A stretch of 64,000 nt of DNA from Pacificitalea sp040119125 (GTDB lineage Bacteria > Pseudomonadota > Alphaproteobacteria > Rhodobacterales > Rhodobacteraceae): contig JBEDTR010000007.1 of the NCBI GenBank assembly GCA_040119125.1, positions 1-64,000 of the forward strand, given 5' to 3'. Shown one piece after another: positions 16,372-25,762 of the stretch (position 1 is the first letter of the stretch; each line of letters opens with the position of its first letter). The notes under the pieces are model-generated. The model did not search any database, was not told where the DNA came from, and worked only from the letters and a program-made list of their open reading frames with translations. Both the position numbers and the translations under genes were made by a program.

Positions 16372-17634
16372 TTGATTTCCAAACAACTCTGGCGCCTGCG
16401 CCGTGTCTTGCGCAAGCTTTGGGTGCGCGCCGCCGGGATTGCCCTGCTGGCGGTGGTGGCACTGGCCGCCGCCGCGCTGCTGCGCCCGCTCATCCCCGAT
16501 GAGGCCGTCGAAAGGCTGGGCGAAGACGCGGTGATGCCGCTTCTGTCGATCCTTGCCTCCTCGATGCTGACGGTGACCACCTTCTCGCTGACGGTGATGG
16601 TCTCGGCCCATATGCAAGCGTCGAGCCAGATCACCCCGCGGTCGCATCGCCTGCTGCTGGAGGACACAACGACCCAGACGGTGCTGGCGACCTTCCTCGG
16701 GGCGTTCGTCTATGCGCTGACCGCGATCATCCTGTTCCGCTCCCATATTTACGGCGCGACGGCGGCGGTGGTGGTGTTCGGCTTCACCGTGATCGTGGTG
16801 TTGCTGGTGATCCTCGCGGTGCTGCGCTGGATCGCCCATCTCAGCCGGCTTGGCAGCCTCGATGAGACGCTCGATCAGGTTGAGGAGCGCGTGCGCGCCA
16901 CGCTGATCCAGTTTCGCCGCGCGCCCACATTTGGCGCGCATAGGCTTGCCGACCGCGATAATCTGCCCGCCGGCCTGACCCCGGTGGCCTGCGACCGTGG
17001 CGGGCATGTGCAATTCGTCGATATCGCCGCGCTGGCGCGGATGGCCGATGACTACAGCACAGAGATCTACCTGCCCTATGGTCCCGGTGCCTTCTGCGCG
17101 CCGGGCAGCCCGGTGGCGCATGTCGGGCGGTCCGACGATGCGCTGATCGACACCGTGCGCGATGCCTTCACCTTCGGGCCAGTGCGGACCTTCGATCAGG
17201 ATGCGCGCTTTGGCTTGACGGTGCTGGCGGAAATTGCGTCGCGCGCACTGTCGCCGGGGCTGAACGATCCGGGCACCGCGATTGAGGTCACGGGCCGGGT
17301 TGAACGTCTGCTCTGCGAAGAACTGCCCGAGAAGGACCCCGTCGAGCCGCCACGCGGCGCGGAACGCATTCACATGCATCCCACCACCGAGGCCGACTTG
17401 GTCGAGGATTATTTCCACCCTGTCGCCCGCGACGGTGCCGGGATGATCGAGGTGGCCCTGCGCCTGCAACGGGCGCTCAATTCGATGAAGGCCGCCGCAA
17501 GCCGCACCAACCGCCCCGACATGGATCGCGCCGCGCGCGCCGCGCAGGAACGGCTTTGGGAACATGCCGAGGCCGCGCTGCCGCTCGACTCGGACCGCGA
17601 AAAACTCCGCGCCCTGTCCAAGCGCGAGGCATAA
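16372..17634 (+). CDS. DUF2254 integral membrane protein
   Basis: 420 residues from a TTG at 16372 that follows CGAAGGGAC; no ATG fits before the first membrane helix. There are about four transmembrane helices in the first 160 residues (a pair near 20-75 and a pair near 105-150), then a large soluble C-terminal region containing LSPGLNDPGTA, the most conserved DUF2254 motif. Function is unknown in the family. The frame continues open upstream through the trxC region, but that part is antisense shadow. Next gene gcvP is convergent. Confidence 0.82.
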   Translation: MISKQLWRLRRVLRKLWVRAAGIALLAVVALAAAALLRPLIPDEAVERLGEDAVMPLLSILASSMLTVTTFSLTVMVSAHMQASSQITPRSHRLLLEDTTTQTVLATFLGAFVYALTAIILFRSHIYGATAAVVVFGFTVIVVLLVILAVLRWIAHLSRLGSLDETLDQVEERVRATLIQFRRAPTFGAHRLADRDNLPAGLTPVACDRGGHVQFVDIAALARMADDYSTEIYLPYGPGAFCAPGSPVAHVGRSDDALIDTVRDAFTFGPVRTFDQDARFGLTVLAEIASRALSPGLNDPGTAIEVTGRVERLLCEELPEKDPVEPPRGAERIHMHPTTEADLVEDYFHPVARDGAGMIEVALRLQRALNSMKAAASRTNRPDMDRAARAAQERLWEHAEAALPLDSDREKLRALSKREA

Positions 17635-17696
17635 GCCCCGCGCCCGGCTGTGATACGCCCTGCAAAACCCCTGCCGGAGGCTTTGGCGGTCAGGCC

Positions 17697-20549
17697 CTAT
17701 TCCGCCGCTTCGGCATAGGCCTCCACCGGCGGGCAGGTGCAGATCAGATTGCGATCGCCCCAGACGTTATCGACCCGGCCAACGGGGGGCCAATATTTAT
17801 CCACCCGGAACGCACCCGCCGGGAAACAGCCCTGTTCGCGCGGATAGGGCCGCGTCCAGTCGGCGACCAGATCTTCGACCGTATGGGGCGCATGGCGCAG
17901 GGGGCTGTCCTCCACCGGCCAGTCGCCCGCCTCGACCTGCGAGATTTCCGACCGGATCGCGCGCATCGCGGCGATGAAGCGGTCCAGCTCGGCCTTGGTT
18001 TCGCTTTCGGTCGGCTCCACCATCAGCGTGCCCGGCACCGGAAAGCTCATCGTCGGGGCGTGGAAGCCGTTATCGACCAGCCGCTTGGCGATGTCATCGA
18101 CGCTGACGCCCGCGCTTTTCTCAAAAGGCCGCGTGTCGAGGATGCATTCATGCGCGACCCGGCCCGCGCGCCCCTTGAACAGCACGTCATAGCCTTCCGA
18201 CAGCTGCGCCGCGATGTAATTGGCCGATAGGATCGCCACCCGCGTCGCCTGCGTCATGCCCGCGCCGCCCATCAGCAGGCAGTAGGACCATGAAATCGGC
18301 AGGATCGAGGCGGAGCCATAGGGCGCGGCAGACACCGGACCCGGAGCCGCATCCCCATTCGCGCCCGCATTGGGATCACCCGGCAGATAGGGCGCCAGAT
18401 GCGCCTTCACCCCGATCGGCCCCATGCCGGGACCTCCGCCGCCATGCGGAATGCAAAACGTCTTATGCAGGTTCAAATGGCTGACATCCGCGCCGATCTC
18501 GCCCGGTTTGACCAGCCCCACCAACGCGTTGAGGTTGGCGCCGTCCAGATAGACCTGCCCGCCATGGTGATGGGTGATCGCGCAGACCTCGCGCACCGTG
18601 TCCTCAAACACGCCATGGGTTGAGGGATAGGTGATCATGCAGGCCGCCAGCCGCGCGCCCGCGGCTTCGGCCTTGGCGCGGAAATCCTCTAGGTCGATGT
18701 CGCCATTTTCGGCGGCCTTCACCACCACGACCTTCATCCCCGCCATCTGTGCCGAGGCCGGGTTCGTGCCATGGGCCGAGGTCGGGATCAGGCAGATATC
18801 ACGATCCTCGCCCCGCGCGCTGTGATAGGCGGCGATGGTCAGCAGGCCCGCATATTCGCCCTGCGCGCCGGAATTGGGCTGCATCGACATCGCGTCATAG
18901 CCGGTGATCTGGCACAGCTTGGCCGACAGATCCTCGATCATCTCGGCATAACCCAGCGCCTGATCGGCGGGGGCAAAGGGATGGATCTGCCCGAATTCGG
19001 GCCAGGTGATCGGCATCATTTCGACGGCGGCGTTGAGCTTCATGGTGCAGGAGCCCAGCGGGATCATCGCGCGGTCCAGCGCCAGATCCCGGTCGGCAAG
19101 CCGCCGCATGTAGCGCATCATCTCGGCCTCGGCCCGGTTCATCTGAAACACCGGATGGGTCAGGTAGTCGCTTTCGCGCAGTAGCGGATCGGGCAGCGCC
19201 ACGCGGGTGGCCTCGCCATAGCTGCGGGTGATGCCAAACGCCCGCCAGACGGCCTCCACCGTGCGGCGCGAGGTGGTCTCATCGACCGAAATCCCGATCC
19301 GCCCCCCATCGAGCTGCCGCAGGTTGATGCCCTCGGCCAGCGCCGCGCGCAGGATGACCCCCTGCAGGCTGCCAGCCTCGACGGTGAACGTGTCGAAATA
19401 GCTGTCGGGCGCGATGGTGAACCCGGCCTCGGCCAGCCCATCGGCCAGATGCACGGCGCGCAGGTGGATGCGCTCGGCAATGGCGCGCAGGCCCTTGGGC
19501 CCGTGGAACACCGCATAGAAGGACGCCATCACCGCCAGCAGCGCCTGTGCGGTGCAGACATTCGAGGTCGCTTTCTCGCGGCGGATATGCTGCTCGCGGG
19601 TCTGCAAGGCCAGGCGGTAGGCCTTATTGCCGCGCGCATCGACCGACACGCCAACGATCCGGCCCGGCATGCTGCGCTTCAGCGCATCACGGCAGGACAT
19701 GAACGCCGCATGCGGGCCACCATAGCCCAGCGGCACGCCGAACCGCTGAGCGGAGCCGATGGCGATATCCGCCCCCATCGCGCCCGGCTCTTTCAGCAGC
19801 GTCAGCGCCAGCAGATCGGTCGCCACCACGGCGACGGCGCGGAGCTCATGCAGCGCGGTGATTTGATCTGTGAAATCGACCAGATGGCCTTCGGTGCCGG
19901 GATATTGGAACAGCGCGCCGAACACGCCCTCGGGCACCAGTTCGGCCACCGGCGCGACGATCACCGGAATGCCCAGCGGCGCGGCGCGGGTCTCGATCAC
20001 CGCGATGGTTTGCGGATGGCAGGCGGCATCGACGAAAAACGCCGGCGCTTTCGATTTCGCGGCGCGCTGCGCCATCACCATGGCCTCCGCCGCCGCCGTG
20101 GCCTCATCCAGCAGGGACGCATTGGCCACTTCCAGCCCGGTCAGATCGCTGATCATCGTCTGATAGTTCAGCAACGCCTCCAGCCGGCCCTGCGCGATTT
20201 CGGGCTGATAGGGGGTGTAGGCGGTATACCACGCCGGGTTTTCCAGAATATTGCGCTGAATCGCGGGCGGGGTGACGGTGCCGTAATAGCCCTGCCCGAT
20301 GAGCGAGGTCATCACCGTGTTCTTGGCCGCCACTTCGCGCAGCCGCACGATCAGCTCGCCCTCGGTCAGCGGCGCCCAGTCCAGCGGGTCGGCCTGCCGG
20401 ATGGATTGCGGGACCGTCTCGTCGATCAGCGCATCCAGACTGTCGACCCCGACAGCGGCCAGCATATGTTCCATCTCCGCAGGCGACGGGCCGATATGGC
20501 GGCGATTGGCGAAATCATAGGGATCGTAATCGGTGGGGGTAAAGGGCAT
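17697..20549 (-). CDS. gcvP: glycine dehydrogenase (decarboxylating), P protein
   Basis: 950 residues from the ATG at 20549 (the frame is open 153 bases further up). It is the single-chain form, homologous to fused GcvPA and GcvPB halves. The PLP lysine is K696 in NLHKTFCIPHGGGGPG, followed by the glycine-rich loop. It decarboxylates glycine and passes the aminomethyl group to lipoyl-GcvH. It is last in the riboswitch-controlled gcvT-gcvH-gcvP operon, with 145 bp between gcvH and its start. At 950 residues it is of normal length. Confidence 0.97.
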   Translation of the reverse strand: MPFTPTDYDPYDFANRRHIGPSPAEMEHMLAAVGVDSLDALIDETVPQSIRQADPLDWAPLTEGELIVRLREVAAKNTVMTSLIGQGYYGTVTPPAIQRNILENPAWYTAYTPYQPEIAQGRLEALLNYQTMISDLTGLEVANASLLDEATAAAEAMVMAQRAAKSKAPAFFVDAACHPQTIAVIETRAAPLGIPVIVAPVAELVPEGVFGALFQYPGTEGHLVDFTDQITALHELRAVAVVATDLLALTLLKEPGAMGADIAIGSAQRFGVPLGYGGPHAAFMSCRDALKRSMPGRIVGVSVDARGNKAYRLALQTREQHIRREKATSNVCTAQALLAVMASFYAVFHGPKGLRAIAERIHLRAVHLADGLAEAGFTIAPDSYFDTFTVEAGSLQGVILRAALAEGINLRQLDGGRIGISVDETTSRRTVEAVWRAFGITRSYGEATRVALPDPLLRESDYLTHPVFQMNRAEAEMMRYMRRLADRDLALDRAMIPLGSCTMKLNAAVEMMPITWPEFGQIHPFAPADQALGYAEMIEDLSAKLCQITGYDAMSMQPNSGAQGEYAGLLTIAAYHSARGEDRDICLIPTSAHGTNPASAQMAGMKVVVVKAAENGDIDLEDFRAKAEAAGARLAACMITYPSTHGVFEDTVREVCAITHHHGGQVYLDGANLNALVGLVKPGEIGADVSHLNLHKTFCIPHGGGGPGMGPIGVKAHLAPYLPGDPNAGANGDAAPGPVSAAPYGSASILPISWSYCLLMGGAGMTQATRVAILSANYIAAQLSEGYDVLFKGRAGRVAHECILDTRPFEKSAGVSVDDIAKRLVDNGFHAPTMSFPVPGTLMVEPTESETKAELDRFIAAMRAIRSEISQVEAGDWPVEDSPLRHAPHTVEDLVADWTRPYPREQGCFPAGAFRVDKYWPPVGRVDNVWGDRNLICTCPPVEAYAEAAE

Positions 20550-20694
20550 GGCCGCGCTTTCGTGAAACCGGTGGGGAGGGCGCAGTGCCACGGGATGTGG
20601 CACTGCAATCGGAATGGCCGCGTCGGGCAGCGGCCATGCAATCAGGCGGCGAAAGGACCGGAAACCACGCCCCGGTCCCGCGCCATGGTCCGGA

Positions 20695-21054
20695 TCAGCC
20701 AACCATGGATTTATAGGCCGCCTCGTCCATATATTCGTCGAGATCGGCCATATCGGCGGGCTTCATCTTGAAAAACCACGCGTCGCCCATGGCGTCCTCG
20801 TTGATCAGCGCGGGATTCTCGACCAGCGCGTCATTCACTTCGACGATCTCGCCATCCAGCGGGGCAAGGATGTCGGACGCCGCCTTGACGCTTTCGATCA
20901 CCACGATTTCCTCGTCCTTGGTGACGGCGGCGCCGACGTCGGGCAATTCGACGAACACCACATCGCCCAGCTGGGTCGCGGCATGTTCGGTGATGCCCAC
21001 GGTCACAATGTCGCCCTCGGGCAGAAGCCACTCATGCTGTTCGGTAAATTTCAT
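20695..21054 (-). CDS. gcvH: glycine cleavage system H protein
   Basis: 119 residues. Lipoyl-carrier protein with the acceptor lysine K57 in ESVKAASD. It shuttles the aminomethyl group between GcvP and GcvT. The lipoyl group would be made by LipA, encoded 2.3 kb away. It lies 73 bp after gcvT on the same strand. Confidence 0.97.
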   Translation of the reverse strand: MKFTEQHEWLLPEGDIVTVGITEHAATQLGDVVFVELPDVGAAVTKDEEIVVIESVKAASDILAPLDGEIVEVNDALVENPALINEDAMGDAWFFKMKPADMADLDEYMDEAAYKSMVG

Positions 21055-21127
21055 GCGGTCAGGTTCCTTTGGTTTGTCATCTGCCCCGGCAGGCGGGGGT
21101 CTGTGTCATGGCGGGCCGGGGCCCGGT

Positions 21128-22306
21128 TCAGCGTTTGTAGGTCGCGGGGCGGAACGGCATGTCCGCCACCGTCACCGGCAGCCGCTTGCCCCGCACCTCA
21201 CCGTAGATCGCTGTGCCGATCTGGCAAAGCTCCGCGCGCAGATAGCCCATCGACATCGGCACGCCGATTGAGGGCCCAAAGGCGCCAGAGGTCACCTGCC
21301 CCACGGGCGTGTCGCTTTCGGCATCGGCAAAGAGCTGCGTGCCCTCGCGCATCGGCGCACGGGTGCCGGGCAGCAGCCCGACGCGCAGCCGCTCCGGGCC
21401 GGTCTCCAGCTGAGCGGCGATCTGCTCGGCACCGGGATAGCCCCCGGCACGCGCCCCGCCGGGGCGGCGGACCTTCTGCATCGCCCAGACCAGCGCGGCC
21501 TCGACCGGGGTGGTTGTCGTGTCGATGTCATGGCCATGCAGGCACAGGCCCGCCTCCAGCCGCAGCGAGTCCCGCGCGCCAAGGCCTACCGGCGCGACGC
21601 CCTCCTGCGCGACCAAAGCACTGGCCAAGGCATCGGCGTCTTCGACACCCACCGAAATCTCATAGCCATCCTCGCCGGTATAGCCGGAGCGGCTGATCCA
21701 CAGCGGCCCGAAATCGCTATCCTTCACCGCCACATCCATGAATTTCATCGCGGCCACATCGGGCACCAGCTGCGCCAACGCGGCTTCGGCCTGCGGACCT
21801 TGAAGCGCGATCAACGCGCGGTCGGTGATCTCCTCGACCTCGCAGTCGGGCAGATTGGCGCGCAGATGCGCCAGATCACCGGCGCGATTGGCCGCATTCA
21901 CCACCAAAAACAGATGATCCCCGCGATTGGCGATCATCAGATCGTCCAGAATGCCGCCCTGCGCGTTCGTGAACAGCCCGTAGCGCTGGCGTCCCTCTTT
22001 GAGCCCGATCAGATCGGCGGGCACCAGACGTTCCAGCGCCCGCGCCGCGCCCGTCGCGCCATCCGGGTGGCGCAAGATCACCTGCCCCATATGGCTCACG
22101 TCAAACAGGCCCGCAGCAGCGCGCGTGTGCAGATGTTCCTTCATTACGCCGGGCGCGAATTGCACCGGCAGCGCCCAGCCTGCGAAATCGACGATCTTGC
22201 CGCCGTGGCGTTGCGCGAAATCGAACAGCGGCGTCACATTCAGCGCGTCATCGCCCTGATCCGGGGTCTGGTCCGGGTTTTGATCCGTGGTCTGGCTGTC
22301 GGCCAT
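21128..22306 (-). CDS. gcvT: aminomethyltransferase (glycine cleavage T protein)
   Basis: 392 residues from the ATG at 22306, with AAGGAGG upstream. It transfers the methylene group from GcvH to tetrahydrofolate and releases ammonia. Family features are FDVSHMGQ near the N-terminus, the tetrahydrofolate region, and the SGYTGEDGYEI motif in the middle. The first 22 residues are a low-complexity D/Q/T/P leader that most GcvT proteins lack; the family start pattern (TPLFDFAQRHGGKIVDFAGW) begins after it. First gene behind the glycine riboswitch. Confidence 0.96.
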   Translation of the reverse strand: MADSQTTDQNPDQTPDQGDDALNVTPLFDFAQRHGGKIVDFAGWALPVQFAPGVMKEHLHTRAAAGLFDVSHMGQVILRHPDGATGAARALERLVPADLIGLKEGRQRYGLFTNAQGGILDDLMIANRGDHLFLVVNAANRAGDLAHLRANLPDCEVEEITDRALIALQGPQAEAALAQLVPDVAAMKFMDVAVKDSDFGPLWISRSGYTGEDGYEISVGVEDADALASALVAQEGVAPVGLGARDSLRLEAGLCLHGHDIDTTTTPVEAALVWAMQKVRRPGGARAGGYPGAEQIAAQLETGPERLRVGLLPGTRAPMREGTQLFADAESDTPVGQVTSGAFGPSIGVPMSMGYLRAELCQIGTAIYGEVRGKRLPVTVADMPFRPATYKR

Positions 22307-22394
22307 GCCGCGCCCTCCTTCTTGCCGGAGGCACGATTGGCCCGGCATCACATGATGACGCATCCCGGCCCTATGGCCCGGATCGCGCCTGCGA

Positions 22395-22560
22395 TGCCCC
22401 CTCTGTCCTTGGTGCCTGAGATCGTTATCCCTTCGGCGGAGGCACATGGCCCCTCTCTCCAGAGTGTCTTGCCCGCAACGGTCCTGATGCCTGAGAGTTT
22501 ACCGGGGCGGTTGCTCCTTCGGCACCGGCACTGGGCCGGATTCTCCCGGTGCGGTCCTCT
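22395..22560 (-). promoter_or_regulatory. tandem glycine riboswitch controlling gcvTHP
   Basis: On the minus strand two aptamers follow each other. The first has CGGGAGA, GCCGAAGGAGCAA, ACTCTCAGGCA and AGGACCG. The second has TGGAGAGA, GCCGAAGGGATAA, ATCTCAGGCACCAAGGACAG. These are the conserved boxes of the gcvT RNA, and the short linker suits cooperative glycine binding. The element ends about 90 bases before the gcvT start. Activation at high glycine is the usual logic for gcv operons. Confidence 0.93.
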
Positions 22561-22641
22561 TGCGATAGCGCAGGCCGCCGCTTCGGACAAGTCCCGAGCC
22601 CGCTCTTGCCCTCGTCCGCGCAGTGCGGCAGGACTGATCCC

Positions 22642-23202
22642 ATGCAGAATGCTCATTTCTTTGGCTACGGCTCGCTCGTTCATACTGGCACACATGCGTA
22701 TCGCGATCACCACCCTGCCCGGCTGGGCGGTTGGGGGCGGGTCTGGCGGCATGTGCCCGCCCATTCCGCCGCCGTTCTGTCGGTGGAGCAGCGCCACGGC
22801 TGCGACATCGACGGGCTGATCGCCCGCGTGCCCGATGGCGATTGGGCCGCGCTGGACCTGCGCGAGGCGCATTATACCCGGCATCTGGTCTCGGACGCCG
22901 TCGACAATCACCCCATCGGCGACGCAGAAATTCAGGTCTATTCCGTGCCGCCCGCCAATTACGGCGATGGCAGCGCACCGATCCTGCAAAGCTATCTGGA
23001 CGTGGTGGTCAAAGGCTATCTCGACGTATTCGGAGAGGCCGGCGCCGAGGCGTTTTTCCACAGCACCAAGGGCTGGAACCTGCCGGTGCGCAATGACCGC
23101 GCCCAGCCCGCCTACCCGCGCCACCAACAGCTGACCCCGGCCGAGCGCAATCTGGTCGACCGGCTGCTGACCCGCGCACAGGCAACGGCAAATTCCCTTT
23201 AA
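22642..23202 (+). CDS. gamma-glutamylcyclotransferase-like protein
   Basis: 186 residues from the ATG at 22642. It begins with FFGYGSLV, the loop that binds the gamma-glutamyl moiety in the GGCT/AIG2 fold. The catalytic acid position would be in the region before LREAHYTR, as the DLRE segment suggests. It could be a ChaC-like glutathione-degrading enzyme or another member of the fold; the substrate is uncertain. It is divergent from gcvT, so its promoter lies in the region upstream of the riboswitch. It converges on lipA. Confidence 0.75.
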   Translation: MQNAHFFGYGSLVHTGTHAYRDHHPARLGGWGRVWRHVPAHSAAVLSVEQRHGCDIDGLIARVPDGDWAALDLREAHYTRHLVSDAVDNHPIGDAEIQVYSVPPANYGDGSAPILQSYLDVVVKGYLDVFGEAGAEAFFHSTKGWNLPVRNDRAQPAYPRHQQLTPAERNLVDRLLTRAQATANSL

Positions 23203-23232
23203 CCCGCTGTTAAGAATTAATAATTCCTTAGG

Positions 23233-23252
23233 GAGTTGACACCTGTCAACTC
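23233..23252. promoter_or_regulatory. perfect 9-bp inverted repeat (possible Crp/Fnr-type box)
   Basis: The arms GAGTTGACA and TGTCAACTC are separated by CC. The core fits the TTGAC-N4-GTCAA pattern used by some Crp/Fnr-family regulators. It lies between two converging genes, where a promoter is unexpected, and has no T run for a terminator. Function is open. Confidence 0.3.
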
Positions 23253-23285
23253 TACGGAATTCGCCCTGCAAACAGTCGTTTGACA

Positions 23286-23317
23286 TAAAAACGGCGCGAA
23301 GCCTCGCCTCGCGCCGT
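23286..23317 (-). terminator. terminator after lipA
   Basis: A 9-bp stem (ACGGCGCGA / TCGCGCCGT) is followed by TTTTTA on the minus strand, 28 bases after the lipA stop. Confidence 0.85.
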
Positions 23318-23344
23318 CAATCTCAGCACCTGTTGCGCTGCGCG

Positions 23345-24295
23345 TTACGCGCGGCCCAGCTTGGCCAGCCGGTTATCCCGCAGCCGGGCGAAATCGTCGC
23401 CGGCATGATAGCTCGACCGGGTCAGCGGCGTGGCCGAGACCATCAAGAAGCCCTTGCCCCACGCGGATTTCTCATAGGCCGCAAAATCCTCGGGCGTGAT
23501 GAAGTCGCGTACAGCATGGTGTTTCGGCGTCGGCTGCAAATATTGGCCAACGGTCAGGAAATCGACATCCGCCGCGCGCATGTCATCCATCACCTGCCGC
23601 ACTTGCTCCGGCGTTTCCCCCAGACCGACCATGATGCCGGATTTGGTGAACATCGCGGGGTCCATTTCCTTGACCCGCTGCAACAGCCGCAGCGAATGGA
23701 AATAGCGCGCGCCGGGCCGCACCGTGGGATAGAGGCCGGGCACGGTTTCCAGATTGTGGTTGAACACATCGGGCCGGGCCTCGACCACGGTTTCCAGAAC
23801 CGAGTTGTCGCACTTCAGGAAATCCGGCGTCAGGATCTCGATCGTGGTGTCGGGGGAGCGGTGACGGATCGCGCGGATCGTCTGGGCAAAGTGATCCGCC
23901 CCACCGTCGGCCAGATCATCGCGATCGACCGAGGTGACGACCACATGGTTCAGCCCCAGCTTTTCGACCGCATGGGCCACGCGCCCCGGCTCGAACACGT
24001 CAAGCGCATCGGGACGGCCCGTCGCCACATTGCAGAAGGTGCAGCCACGGGTGCAGATCTCGCCCATGATCATCATGGTGGCGTGACCCTGGCTCCAGCA
24101 TTCGCCGACATTGGGACAGCCTGCTTCTTCGCAGACGGTCGTCAACTTATGCTCGCGCATGATGTCGCGGGTCTGGCGGTAGCCTTCGCCAACCGGGGCT
24201 TTCACCCTGATCCAGCTGGGCTTTTTCGGCTGGGCGTTATCGACACGATGCGCCTTTTCGGGGTGGCGCTGGTCGGGAATCTTGAGATCGCGCAA
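23345..24295 (-). CDS. lipA: lipoyl synthase (radical SAM)
   Basis: 316 residues. It inserts two sulfurs into octanoyl groups on carrier proteins such as GcvH. Both iron-sulfur signatures are visible: the auxiliary cluster CEEAGCPNVGEC and the radical-SAM cluster CTRGCTFC. The start is a TTG at 24295 with AGGAGG seven bases upstream; no ATG competes. It has its own terminator. The nearby gcv operon supplies one of its substrates. Confidence 0.96.
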   Translation of the reverse strand: MRDLKIPDQRHPEKAHRVDNAQPKKPSWIRVKAPVGEGYRQTRDIMREHKLTTVCEEAGCPNVGECWSQGHATMMIMGEICTRGCTFCNVATGRPDALDVFEPGRVAHAVEKLGLNHVVVTSVDRDDLADGGADHFAQTIRAIRHRSPDTTIEILTPDFLKCDNSVLETVVEARPDVFNHNLETVPGLYPTVRPGARYFHSLRLLQRVKEMDPAMFTKSGIMVGLGETPEQVRQVMDDMRAADVDFLTVGQYLQPTPKHHAVRDFITPEDFAAYEKSAWGKGFLMVSATPLTRSSYHAGDDFARLRDNRLAKLGRA

Positions 24296-24482
24296 AGGTA
24301 TGCCTCCTCATCAGCGGCGGCGATTTATGCACAGCTATAGACCTGCTCTGCCCGGTTTGAAAGCGTAACCGCCGCGCAGACCGGGAATGCAAGCCGAACA
24401 TGCGCCTGACGCATTGCATGGACGCCACCTCGCGGCTATCTGGGGGATAGGGAGGTTTAGATGCAGATTCAGGAGTTTTTCC

Positions 24483-25031
24483 ATGCAAGCCGGCGCCAAA
24501 CTGCCCGATGTTACATTCCACACCCGCGTTCGCGACGACAGCCTTGGCGGTGACAATCCCTATACATGGGAAGACAAGTCGACTGCCGATTATTTCGCCG
24601 GCAAGCGCGTTGTTCTGTTCGCCCTGCCCGGTGCATTCACGCCGACCTGCTCGACCTACCAGCTGCCGGGTTTTGAAAACAACCACAGCGAATTTCAGGA
24701 TCTTGGCGTTGATGAGATCTATTGCATGTCCGTGAATGACGCCTTTGTCATGAACAAATGGGCGCAGATGCAGGGCATCGAAAAGATCAAGGTCATCCCC
24801 GATGGGTCCGGCGAATTCACCCGCCGCATGGGTATGCTGGTGCGCAAGGATAACCTTGGCTTCGGTCTGCGGTCGTGGCGCTATGCGGCTGTCATCAATG
24901 ACGGCGTGATCGAGGCATGGTTCCCCGAGCCGGGCCTGTGCGACAACCACGGCGAAGACCCCTATGGCGTCTCCTCGCCCGAAACGCTGCTGGACTACCT
25001 GCGCGACGCCGCCAAACAGCAGGCCGCGTAA
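24483..25031 (+). CDS. peroxiredoxin (Prx5/AhpE-like, glutaredoxin- or thioredoxin-dependent)
   Basis: 182 residues from the ATG at 24483, with CAGGAG upstream. The peroxidatic cysteine is C56 in PGAFTPTCS, the signature of the Prx5 subfamily. C81 (IYCMSVND) and a C-terminal Cys in PGLCDNHG are possible resolving residues; the PGLCDNHGEDPYGVS tail is typical of alphaproteobacterial peroxiredoxins related to the PGdx type but without a fused glutaredoxin. It reduces hydrogen peroxide and alkyl hydroperoxides in the cytoplasm. Confidence 0.92.
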   Translation: MQAGAKLPDVTFHTRVRDDSLGGDNPYTWEDKSTADYFAGKRVVLFALPGAFTPTCSTYQLPGFENNHSEFQDLGVDEIYCMSVNDAFVMNKWAQMQGIEKIKVIPDGSGEFTRRMGMLVRKDNLGFGLRSWRYAAVINDGVIEAWFPEPGLCDNHGEDPYGVSSPETLLDYLRDAAKQQAA

Positions 25032-25073
25032 GTAACCGCCTGACAGATCCGGCATTCCGGCTGGCCGTTCGGG

Positions 25074-25562
25074 TCAGCCGGGACGCCGCAGGGCGCGACC
25101 GCGGTCCTTGCGTGCATCAAGCGAAAACCGCCCCGCGCCATAGGCCGCCAGCACCAGACACCCGCCCGCGACCGACCAATTCTTGACAAAGATCGTCATC
25201 TGCCACGGATCATCCGGTTGCAGATGAAACCAGCTTGTCGCGCCGCAATAGGCCGCAAGGCTAAGCGCGACGGGCAGCATTCGCCAGCCCGCCACCAGCG
25301 CCAGACCGGCGATCAGATTATAGGCCAGCGCGGGCCACAGCAGCGCCTCGGGCAGACCGCGCATGGTCAGCAGCGCCATCGCCGGGGCGGGATCGGCGAT
25401 CTTCTGCGCCGCGCCGCCGAGAAACAGCACCGACAGCAGCAACCGCCCCGCCAGCACCGCCAGATCGCGCCATTGGCGCAGCGCGCGGCCACCGCGCATG
25501 GCGTCCTGCCGATGAGCGGCCCGGTTGCCAGCCGCACGGGTCGAATCGTCGTGATCTGTCAT
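25074..25562 (-). CDS. DoxX-family membrane protein
   Basis: 162 residues from the ATG at 25562. About four transmembrane helices follow a charged N-terminal 35 residues. The segment LLLSVLFLGGAAQKIADPAPA carries the G-x2-K/H-I pattern at the end of helix 1 typical of DoxX proteins. Members of this family are membrane components of oxidoreductase or sulfur/redox complexes, but the exact role is unclear. It is divergent from the first GAPDH gene, with a strong palindrome between the two. Confidence 0.8.
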   Translation of the reverse strand: MTDHDDSTRAAGNRAAHRQDAMRGGRALRQWRDLAVLAGRLLLSVLFLGGAAQKIADPAPAMALLTMRGLPEALLWPALAYNLIAGLALVAGWRMLPVALSLAAYCGATSWFHLQPDDPWQMTIFVKNWSVAGGCLVLAAYGAGRFSLDARKDRGRALRRPG

Positions 25563-25633
25563 GAAACCTCCCCCCCGCGGTGCCATGCGACATCTGCTGC
25601 CCGCCAAGGGCGCGTGCCGCGGCGCAGAACCGC

Positions 25634-25654
25634 TTGCGCTAACCGTTAGCGCAA
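25634..25654. promoter_or_regulatory. operator-like palindrome between doxX and gap paralogue
   Basis: Perfect 9-bp arms TTGCGCTAA and TTAGCGCAA flank CCG. This resembles LacI-family operators, which are often of the form with central GCGC-containing arms. It lies 72 bp upstream of the DoxX start and 109 bp upstream of the GAPDH start. A near-half-site CGCTAAC recurs at 25680-25686. Confidence 0.5.
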
Positions 25655-25762
25655 ACTTTCGCCATGTCATAGATGTTTTCGCTAACATACTGATATATGA
25701 CACTTTTACCCAAGGCCCTGAGCGCCTATCCCTGCCCCTGACACGGATCAGGAGATGGACGC

